This document shows positions 5,700 to 11,621 of a stretch of 11,621 nt of DNA, in pieces. The DNA is from JAAYCO01 sp964632015 (GTDB taxonomy: Bacteria; Planctomycetota; Phycisphaerae; SM23-33), in the NCBI GenBank assembly GCA_964632015.1, contig CAZWAT010000081.1:1-11621 (forward strand). Direction: 5' to 3'. Numbering within the stretch: the first letter of the stretch is position 1; each line of letters opens with the position of its first letter. Both the position numbers and the translations under genes were made by a program. The notes beneath the pieces are model-generated. The model did not search any database. It was not told the origin of the DNA and worked only from the letters and a program-made list of their open reading frames with translations.

Positions 5700-8000
5700 T
5701 TATTGTCGCTCGCGGGGGCTGTTCAATCGCCGCTCGATCTGTTCGAGTTCGGCAAGTTCATCGGGGTTCAGAAGCTCCACACTCGGAGGCGGATAGATCC
5801 GCGACATTTCAAGCAACGCCTCGTTTACCATTCGCGCGTGCAGCACGTTGTTTCTCGCCTGGTCAAACATCCCAGCCTGAAGCTGCGACCTTGCCAACTC
5901 GATACGAAATCGATGATTCATCGGATCACGCTTTATCGCTTCGTCGGCGTGTTCAATGGCCTTATCGATCCAGTCCCCACCGAGTAGCATCCCCAGGGCG
6001 GCCGCTATTCTGAACGCGGATTGGTGATGGGACGGGATTCGCCCGTTGCGGGCGATTGCCTCTTGGGCCCAAAAGTATGCCCTGCGCAGGTTCGAGTCAT
6101 CGTTGCCCCTTATCGACGCCATCAACGTCGCCAGGTCAGCGGGGGCAAAGCTGTCGAGCTTGTCCGCCTGGGCAGCCTCGCGGGCGTGGATCATCGCAAG
6201 GTCGAACCTTTTCGCCACAAAATGCCGCCTGGCCTCACTGGCGTGCCTGGTTCGCGCAAACACCGGCCACCACATGAAGGCAAATCCACCCAGCACAATC
6301 ATGCCCACAAGAACCATGCTCGCGGGTCGAGGCGGCGCCAGCTTGAACCTTGTCGCAGTGGTTGCCAGGCACGCGCCAGCGGCGACCCAGAACACCATGG
6401 CAGGTGCGCCGAATGATAGAGAATCTTCAACCATGTTGTGCAGCACAAACGCCACGAGCCCACAGAGCAGGACAAACCGCGTTACCGAACCCGTGCAGTC
6501 ATTGACGGCCCATCGCGCAAGCGGCATGGCGCACGCAAACACGGCTAAGGGTACGATCACGTCAAACAGCAGCAGCGGCATTTTGCCATCCCACTCGCTG
6601 AAGAACAGACGAGACAGCAGGACGCCCGCACCCGCTGCGAACATCCACCGCGCGGAAGATCGCTCTGACCGCTCGGGCAACAGGGTTTCGGCACGCGCGG
6701 GCCTGCACGCGAGCACCACCACGCCGAACACGGCCAACAGATACGGCAAGCCCCCAAGCAGACCGAACTGGGCAATGTTGCTGGCGAAAAGATTGTGGGG
6801 CATCTTGACGGCTTCCTCCGCCTGGGGCCTGCGGTGAGCGAGATACTCCTGCCCGAAGTTTCCCCCGCCAACGCCCAGCAGCGGATTCTGGCGAATGATC
6901 GATGCCGAGCCCGTCCAGTAGAACCAGCGGTATGTCATCGTCTTGCTTGGCAGACGATCATGACGCAACCCATAGCCGACAATGCCCGCCGCACCGAGCA
7001 CAAAAACCACGATCACCACCGCAACTGACGCCTTCCATCTGGCAACCAGTCGCTTGCGAATTCGCCACATCACCCCACCAACCAGCGCGACAACAACCGC
7101 CGCAAGTATCGCGCCGCGTGCGCGAGTCAGCAGCAACACCACGCACGCCAGCACCGCCACCGCCACGGCGATGACTGCGGCGAACGTGGGCATGTGAATT
7201 TCGCCGCGGGAGTGTTTCCACGTCTTGAGTTTCGACAACGCATCGCCAAGGCGATCGGCCGACGAGCCCAGGCACGCGCACGCCAGCACAAGCATGAGCG
7301 ACGCGAACGGATTCGCCAGCCACATGAAGCCGAACGGCGCAGGGCTTTTAAGACGGTTTTCAAAAGCTATCGCCTGCGGGCTTCCGGGTGCGTAATTCAG
7401 CGCCTCCAGACGCTGGGCCTTATTGGCAGCGAAGTCAGCGATGCGATCGGGCGTTTCCACGAACACCTGCCAGAGCGCCTTGATCACCATCGCAATAGCC
7501 AGCGCCACAAGCACCTGCACAACGACGTTTCGTCGCCGCCGGTCTGTACACAACTGGGCCGCCAGAAAACCCGACGCCATCAACGACACCTGTTCGAAGA
7601 CGACGAGCATGGCCCCCCGCTTGTCGCCGGCTGCAAATATGCCCGCTCCCGCAGCCGCGGCAAACAACGCCGTCACCACGAACAACCATGCGTGGCCAAC
7701 CTCAAGCCGACGCTTAATCGCCCCCGCCGTCACCCACAAACCCACGCAAACCCATATCAGCAATGAAAATGTCACCCGAGCCAACTCGCATGCCGACGCG
7801 GATGAACCCATCTCCTGCGAAAAACTCCACCGCATCATCGACAGGCGGAACGGTACCTCGGCCATGAAACACCGACCCGCCAGAACCGCCACAAGCAACG
7901 CCATCGATGCCCACGTCAGAACCTCTGCGCGAGAGTCGCAAGACTTGGCGCCATCATCAAACGCCTTCGCCCCAGGGGAGATTTTACGAGAAGTCTTCAA
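5700..8000 (-). CDS. O-antigen ligase/polymerase-type membrane protein with TPR-like C-terminus
   Basis: Predicted 766-residue inner-membrane protein with roughly 13-15 hydrophobic segments between residues 33 and 580. The O-antigen ligase (Wzy_C) region shows TRARGAIL near 292, RWFYWTGSASIIRQNPLLGVG near 358-378 ahead of NFGQEYLAHR, MPHNLFASNIAQFGLLGG near 400-417, and HNMVEDSL near 521. In this fold arginine and histidine residues of periplasmic loops handle lipid-linked glycan. From about 585 a soluble helical tail resembles tetratricopeptide repeats (for example AIEHADEAIKRDPMNHRFRIEL near 681). Related proteins either polymerise repeat units (Wzy) or ligate glycan to an acceptor (WaaL, PglL-like); sequence alone does not decide. 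The start is TTG 8000, with GGAAGG 6 bases upstream; the next in-frame ATG (near 7904) would remove part of the first hydrophobic segment. It lies 17 bases after the WecA-like gene and ends the operon. Confidence 0.88.
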   Translation of the reverse strand: MKTSRKISPGAKAFDDGAKSCDSRAEVLTWASMALLVAVLAGRCFMAEVPFRLSMMRWSFSQEMGSSASACELARVTFSLLIWVCVGLWVTAGAIKRRLEVGHAWLFVVTALFAAAAGAGIFAAGDKRGAMLVVFEQVSLMASGFLAAQLCTDRRRRNVVVQVLVALAIAMVIKALWQVFVETPDRIADFAANKAQRLEALNYAPGSPQAIAFENRLKSPAPFGFMWLANPFASLMLVLACACLGSSADRLGDALSKLKTWKHSRGEIHMPTFAAVIAVAVAVLACVVLLLTRARGAILAAVVVALVGGVMWRIRKRLVARWKASVAVVIVVFVLGAAGIVGYGLRHDRLPSKTMTYRWFYWTGSASIIRQNPLLGVGGGNFGQEYLAHRRPQAEEAVKMPHNLFASNIAQFGLLGGLPYLLAVFGVVVLACRPARAETLLPERSERSSARWMFAAGAGVLLSRLFFSEWDGKMPLLLFDVIVPLAVFACAMPLARWAVNDCTGSVTRFVLLCGLVAFVLHNMVEDSLSFGAPAMVFWVAAGACLATTATRFKLAPPRPASMVLVGMIVLGGFAFMWWPVFARTRHASEARRHFVAKRFDLAMIHAREAAQADKLDSFAPADLATLMASIRGNDDSNLRRAYFWAQEAIARNGRIPSHHQSAFRIAAALGMLLGGDWIDKAIEHADEAIKRDPMNHRFRIELARSQLQAGMFDQARNNVLHARMVNEALLEMSRIYPPPSVELLNPDELAELEQIERRLNSPRERQ

Positions 8001-8017
8001 TGTCCGCCTTCCGATGA

Positions 8018-9133
8018 CTATACCCTGCTGTCGCCGCTTTCGAGTAGGGCAACTATGAGAAGTATCGCGATGGTCTGGGCAAAGATCAGGACCGCCCCGA
8101 GGGTGTCAACCCTTGGCAGCAGCGATGCGCCTATTGCCGTACCGGCGGTGCACAGGTAGATGGTAAGCACAGCCGTGCGAACCTTCATGCCCCTGCGAAC
8201 AAGACGATGCGAAAAGTGCCTGCGATCTCCAACCATCGGGTTTCTTCTGTCCCTGAGCCGAAGTGTAATCACGCTGACTGTATCGTAAAGCGGCACCGCC
8301 ATCAGGACGATCGGCACAAACACCCCATAAAGGTAGTGCACCCCGCCTGGCGGCACATATGTAATTATACAACTTAATATGCCTAGCAGATATCCTATCA
8401 CAAGCGATCCCGAATCGCCCATGAAGATGCTCGCGGGCGAGAAGTTGTACGGCAAGAACCCTATCAGCGAACCAAGCATCAGGCATAACCAGCCGGCGAC
8501 GAACAGTTGCGGCGGCTGAACTCTGAGAGCGGCCCCAAGCAGCGCCGCGGTCACCAACATCGCCACTCCCGCCGAGAGGCCATCCATGTTGTCGAGAAAA
8601 TTGAACGCGTTGGTTATCACCACCAGCCAGACCACCGTGACCATCGCGCTGGCAGGCAAACCCATGACGTCGTCCAGAACCGTCAGAACCCGCACGCGGG
8701 GCACAAGCGCAACCACCGCCGAGCATACAACCAACTGCACGAGGAGCTTCGTCCACGGCCCCAACGCCCTGCGGTCATCAACCAGTCCCATCAAGTGAAG
8801 CACGCCCGCGCCGGCGAGTATCCACAAAGCCCATGGCGCCATCGACGCCGCGCCGGGAACATGCACCGCGAGAGATGGAATAGACTCCAACCAGCCCGGC
8901 ACGCCTACACGCGCCCAGTAACTCACCGCCGCGATAACCAGCAACGTCGGAAGCACGAATCCAGTAAACACCGCCAAGCCGCCAAGCAGGGGCACCGGAC
9001 GGGCATGGGTCTTATGCCTGGCCGGTATATCGACCATGTTGAACTTCACCGCAAGCCGGCGAACCACAGGGGTCGCCAGCGCCGAAATGAACAACGCGGT
9101 TAACGTCGCAGCCAATGCCGCCCACCAAATCAC
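8018..9133 (-). CDS. WecA/TagO-like polyprenyl-phosphate sugar-1-phosphate transferase
   Basis: Predicted 371-residue multi-pass membrane enzyme of glycosyltransferase family 4 (MraY/WecA). It would transfer a HexNAc-1-phosphate from a UDP-sugar to undecaprenyl phosphate on the cytoplasmic face, the first step of O-antigen, exopolysaccharide or wall polymer assembly. Visible family motifs: KTHARPVPLLGGLAVF (41-56), LVDDRRALGP with the paired aspartates at 119-120, NAFNFLDNMDGLSAG (175-189), FMGDSGSLVIG (237-247), and HFSHRL near 306, the HxxHR-like motif of the WecA branch that separates it from MraY. Start is GTG 9133 with AGAGGTG about 6 bases upstream; that site overlaps the TAG stop of the DUF4416 gene, so the two are probably translationally coupled. 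Sugar specificity (GlcNAc or other) is not readable. Confidence 0.92.
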   Translation of the reverse strand: MIWWAALAATLTALFISALATPVVRRLAVKFNMVDIPARHKTHARPVPLLGGLAVFTGFVLPTLLVIAAVSYWARVGVPGWLESIPSLAVHVPGAASMAPWALWILAGAGVLHLMGLVDDRRALGPWTKLLVQLVVCSAVVALVPRVRVLTVLDDVMGLPASAMVTVVWLVVITNAFNFLDNMDGLSAGVAMLVTAALLGAALRVQPPQLFVAGWLCLMLGSLIGFLPYNFSPASIFMGDSGSLVIGYLLGILSCIITYVPPGGVHYLYGVFVPIVLMAVPLYDTVSVITLRLRDRRNPMVGDRRHFSHRLVRRGMKVRTAVLTIYLCTAGTAIGASLLPRVDTLGAVLIFAQTIAILLIVALLESGDSRV

Positions 9134-9143
9134 TTTGTCACCT

Positions 9144-9674
9144 CTAGTCGAGCTTCGACACCAGGCTCAGGCGCGCTTCATCAAGAAAGTCTCGATAGCG
9201 ACCCGAGGCATAATCAGGAAAAGTCCACTCGTGCGCCCGCCAGCCTTTCTTGTGCCACGTAAGCGTCACTTCTGCATAGACGCCCTGGCCAAGATAGACG
9301 CGGTGCGAGAAATTCTTCATGCTCGCCAGCACCAGTTTTGCCATTTCTACGTAACCCACGTCAAGGTTGATCGGCCTGCAGACGGGACCGGGCCGAGCAG
9401 AAAAGATCGCTTCGACCTCGTTGGTGAAAACCTTCGCGGACGCCAGCACGGACGGATCGACCAGATTGGCGAACCCGACAAAACGCCGCAGCAACCCGTT
9501 GCCCATCTCGTCGTCGTAGTAGTGCGTGAAGTCGAAGGCGTAGGTAGGGCTGACGATGTCGCATGGGCCTAACCTGGCTTCGAGATACTCACGGGCCTCG
9601 TCAAACAACGATTCGTCGGCGGATATCATTCCGCAGATAAGCTTCACAAGTTGTGTCGGCTGGGCTTGTGCCAT
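9144..9674 (-). CDS. DUF4416 family protein
   Basis: Predicted 176-residue soluble protein matching DUF4416 throughout: KLICGMI (11-17), TYAFDFTHYYDDEMGNGLLR (44-63), RPINLDVGYV (100-109), KLVLASMKNFSHRVYLGQGV (113-132), YAEVTLTW and WTFPDYASGRYRDFLDEAR near the end. The family has no established biochemical role; conserved Asp, Glu, Tyr and His residues hint at an active or binding site. ATG 9674 is chosen over an in-frame TTG at 9704, which has no ribosome binding site. ATG 9674 also lacks one, but a well-spaced promoter places the predicted transcript start on the ATG itself. It is the first gene before the WecA-like transferase (10-base gap) and the O-antigen ligase-type gene, pointing to a part in cell-surface glycan synthesis, which is inference from context. 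Confidence 0.9.
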   Translation of the reverse strand: MAQAQPTQLVKLICGMISADESLFDEAREYLEARLGPCDIVSPTYAFDFTHYYDDEMGNGLLRRFVGFANLVDPSVLASAKVFTNEVEAIFSARPGPVCRPINLDVGYVEMAKLVLASMKNFSHRVYLGQGVYAEVTLTWHKKGWRAHEWTFPDYASGRYRDFLDEARLSLVSKLD

Positions 9675-9680
9675 TGTTGC

Positions 9681-9709
9681 ATTGTCCGAAACGACGGGGG
9701 GCAAGTCAA
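9681..9709 (-). promoter_or_regulatory. Candidate promoter of the polysaccharide operon
   Basis: On the minus strand TTGACT (9704-9709, five of six to TTGACA) and GACAAT (9681-9686, four of six to TATAAT) are separated by exactly 17 bases. Normal spacing puts transcript start at about 9674, the first base of the DUF4416 ATG, which would make a leaderless message. The missing Shine-Dalgarno fits this. Motif evidence only. Confidence 0.42.
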
Positions 9710-9726
9710 CGCGGGGATAATGTTTG

Positions 9727-9746
9727 TGGTCGGCGTGTCGCCACCA
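9727..9746 (-). terminator. Possible hairpin terminator after the ABC transporter genes
   Basis: On the minus strand TGGTGGCG, loop ACA, then CGCC and ACCA with one bulged G form an eight-pair stem 18 bases past the ATPase stop. No T run follows, so it is not a standard intrinsic terminator. It sits between two transcription units, which is where one would be expected. Confidence 0.25.
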
Positions 9747-9763
9747 ACAGCGTCCAGGTGAAG

Positions 9764-10582
9764 CTATTGCGGGTCTTTGGTGGGGCTCAGCGATTTCGTC
9801 CTGAGCCCCTCATCGGCACAGATAAGCACCTGGGGCCTGCCCGAAAGAGGATTAGTCCCCACCTCCAGCGGAGTCTGGTAGACCTTCGTAAGCATGCCCG
9901 GCGTGATGACATTGGCGGCGGGGCCAACTGCCTCGACCCGCCCTTCGTGAAGCACCGCAAGCTCGTCGCAGAACTCCGCAGCAATGTTGAGATCGTGAAA
10001 GACCGCAAGCACCGTCATTCCTTCGGCGCGGTTGAGCTGACGGATAAGCGACAACATCGAAAGCTGATGCCCGATATCAAGATGGCTCAACGGCTCGTCG
10101 AGCAGAAGGGCCCTTGGCTGCTGGGCGAGGCACATCGCAAAGAACGCGCGCTGTCGTTCGCCACCACTGATGGAGGTAATGGGTTTGTCCCGCAGGTGGG
10201 TGATGTCCGCGGTGCGAAGCGCGTCGAGGACAATTTCCCTGTCCCTTCGCGTTTCGAACCCAAGCCTCGACAGGTGCGGCCAGCGCCCCATCGACGCGAT
10301 CTGGTGAACGGTGAAGGCCATGTCGACGTTGACATCCTGAAGCAACACGGCAAGGTTCTGACCAAGTCTTCGACGAGACATAGCCCTTACGTCTTTGCCT
10401 TCCAGAAGAACACTGCCGCTGGTGGGTTCAAGCACTCCGCTAATGACCCGCAGCAGCGTCGTCTTGCCGCACCCGTTGGGGCCGATCAGGCCGATGAATT
10501 TTTCCTGGGCGACATGCAGGCTGACATCGTGCAGAACGGGATGTCCCTTGTACCCAGCGTCAACATTCTTGACGTTGATCAC
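9764..10582 (-). CDS. ABC importer ATP-binding protein, FecE/BtuD type
   Basis: Predicted 272-residue cytoplasmic ATPase that powers a metal-chelate or cobalamin importer. All ABC motifs are intact: Walker A GPNGCGKTT (34-42), Q-loop glutamine near 82 (LLQDVNVDMAF), signature ISGGERQR (138-145), Walker B ALLLDEP with catalytic E163, D-loop SHLD, and H-loop H196 (VFHDLN). Length fits the FecE/BtuD/HmuV group (about 250-270), with a short extra C-terminal tail. The start is GTG 10582, chosen because AGGGGG lies 6 bases upstream and the GTG shares its G with the permease stop (TAGTG), a typical translational coupling. The longer frame up to 10825 lies wholly within the permease gene. The substrate is not decided: ferric siderophore, heme and cobalamin systems look alike at this level. 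Confidence 0.94.
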   Translation of the reverse strand: MINVKNVDAGYKGHPVLHDVSLHVAQEKFIGLIGPNGCGKTTLLRVISGVLEPTSGSVLLEGKDVRAMSRRRLGQNLAVLLQDVNVDMAFTVHQIASMGRWPHLSRLGFETRRDREIVLDALRTADITHLRDKPITSISGGERQRAFFAMCLAQQPRALLLDEPLSHLDIGHQLSMLSLIRQLNRAEGMTVLAVFHDLNIAAEFCDELAVLHEGRVEAVGPAANVITPGMLTKVYQTPLEVGTNPLSGRPQVLICADEGLRTKSLSPTKDPQ

Positions 10583-11556
10583 TACTGTCCCCCTCGCATC
10601 TGACCGCGTTTCAGAAGAACCAGAAAGAACGGCCCGCCCATAAACGCGGTGACTGCCCCGATTGGAATTTCCTGTTTGAAAATGCTTCTTGCAGTCGAGT
10701 CGGCAAGTATTACGAATGCCGCACCGCACAGCGCGCTCGAAGGTATGAGTCTGCGATGATCGGGACCCAGCGTGAGCCTGACGGCATGGGGCACGATCAG
10801 GCCGACGAATCCTATAAGCCCGCATGCCGCCACCGCCGAGCCGGTCATGAGCGACGCAATCGCCAGAAGCACAATCTTGGTTCCCTCAACGTGCAGGCCC
10901 AGGTGTGCTGCGGGTTCTTCGCCCATGCTCAGCACGTTCATATCTTTGCTTAGAAACCAGGCACCAGCAACGCCCAATGCAATGACGCCCCCCACCACAT
11001 GCAGCAGCCGCCAGTCGAACACCTGCAGGCTGCCCATCAACCACCACAGCACAGTGGGTAGCTTTTCGGTTGGGCTGACGTTCACCAGAAACATCAACAC
11101 GCTTCCGAGCACCGAACCGACAACCACTCCCGCAAGCAGCAGGGTCTGTATGGGAATTGCCCCTCCCGCGCCGCGGGCGATGCCCAGCACCAGCAGAATG
11201 GTCGCCATCGCCCCGATAAATGCCATGACAGGCAACGTCCAGACTCCGAAAACCACCAGGTTCATTACAATGGCGACAGCGGCGGCAACACCGGCGCCGG
11301 ACGACACGCCAAGCACGTAAGGTTCGGCGAGTGGGTTGCGAAGAATCGCCTGAAATATCGCGCCCGCCACCGAAAGCCCCGCCCCTACCGCCAGGCCTGT
11401 GAGAATTCTCGCCAGACGAAGCTCGCCAATGCTGGTGTCAAGCTCGCGTAGCGACACCCTCACCGGACCTGCCTGAAGAGATATCCACACCGACACAAGC
11501 ACCAGCCCCAGCAGGTGCGGGGGCACTTCCAGCGTGACGATCTGGCCCAGCCCCAT
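10582..11556 (-). CDS. ABC importer permease, FecCD/BtuC type
   Basis: Predicted 324-residue inner-membrane permease with about 9-10 transmembrane segments. FecCD family signatures: GAIFQAILRNPLAEPYVLG (65-83), GLIGFVGLIVPHAVRL near 246-261, MGEEPAAHLGL near 211-221 (the coupling region that touches the ATPase), and EIPIGAVTAFMGGPFFLVLL near 296-315. It would form the pore for periplasmic binding-protein-delivered substrate and pair with the ATPase encoded just downstream, whose start overlaps its stop by one base. ATG 11556 has GGAAGG 5 bases upstream and gives a normal family length with a complete first membrane segment. The same frame stays open to the right edge of the window (reading WWERFPIAGTRVVSWKDA before the ATG), so a longer N-terminus or a fusion cannot be excluded. 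The binding protein and outer-membrane receptor are not in view. Confidence 0.92.
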   Translation of the reverse strand: MGLGQIVTLEVPPHLLGLVLVSVWISLQAGPVRVSLRELDTSIGELRLARILTGLAVGAGLSVAGAIFQAILRNPLAEPYVLGVSSGAGVAAAVAIVMNLVVFGVWTLPVMAFIGAMATILLVLGIARGAGGAIPIQTLLLAGVVVGSVLGSVLMFLVNVSPTEKLPTVLWWLMGSLQVFDWRLLHVVGGVIALGVAGAWFLSKDMNVLSMGEEPAAHLGLHVEGTKIVLLAIASLMTGSAVAACGLIGFVGLIVPHAVRLTLGPDHRRLIPSSALCGAAFVILADSTARSIFKQEIPIGAVTAFMGGPFFLVLLKRGQMRGGQ

Positions 11557-11621
11557 GGCGTCCTTCCAGGAGACGACGCGGGTCCCGGCGATGGGAAAGC
11601 GCTCCCACCAGTCAGCCGCCT

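Noticed and set aside
6046..6837. A 263-codon plus-strand open frame opposite the O-antigen ligase gene
   Set aside because: Antisense to a clear membrane protein; alanine/threonine-rich translation without membrane segments or motifs.
9653..10603. A 316-codon plus-strand open frame opposite the ABC ATPase
   Set aside because: The minus strand carries every ABC ATPase motif; the plus-strand translation is compositionally random and proline/arginine-rich.
10585..10825. Longer start for the ABC ATPase
   Set aside because: The extension lies inside the permease coding region and has no family similarity; GTG 10582 has a strong ribosome binding site and overlaps the permease stop.

Overview
The window looks like chromosomal DNA of a high-GC, Gram-negative-type bacterium. 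It most resembles the Planctomycetes/PVC group, possibly Phycisphaerae. The main reasons are a GreA-type elongation factor carrying a very long N-terminal extension (such long forms are known in Chlamydia and spirochetes), a large O-antigen-ligase-type membrane protein ending in TPR-like helices, and several genes without a clear Shine-Dalgarno sequence. This placement is inference from protein style, not from a marker gene. I see no tRNA, rRNA, CRISPR array, insertion sequence, integrase or phage gene.

Layout. Positions 1-189 hold no gene I can support; they lead into the only plus-strand gene, a 729-residue GreA-domain protein (190-2379). All other genes are on the minus strand and read right to left. 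The plus-strand gene converges on prfA (2394-3497) with a 14-base gap. Upstream of prfA is rpmE (3576-3803), with a strong intrinsic terminator between them and a promoter-like sequence in front of rpmE. Next come three small genes of unknown function: a 209-residue membrane protein (3904-4533), a 108-residue arginine-rich protein (4559-4885), and a 138-residue DUF2007-like protein with an extremely acidic tail (4976-5392). A 307-base non-coding stretch (5393-5699), with a hairpin and a weak promoter candidate, separates these from the next block.

The block 5700-9674 is a likely three-gene surface-polysaccharide operon: a DUF4416 protein, a WecA/TagO-like polyprenyl-phosphate sugar-1-phosphate transferase (GTG start), and an O-antigen ligase/polymerase-type protein with a TPR-like C-terminus (TTG start). 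Spacers are 10 and 17 bases. The WecA-like enzyme would load the first sugar on undecaprenyl phosphate, and the ligase/polymerase would act on the finished lipid-linked glycan on the outer face of the inner membrane.

The right edge (9764-11556) holds two translationally coupled genes of a BtuCD/FecCDE-type importer: an ATPase whose GTG start overlaps the TAG stop of the permease. The substrate-binding protein is not visible and may lie beyond the right edge. The substrate (ferric siderophore, heme or cobalamin) cannot be decided.

Nothing here is clearly a new defence or mobile system. The least explained parts are the acidic/arginine-rich small-gene cluster, the extended GreA protein, and the link between DUF4416 and glycan assembly.
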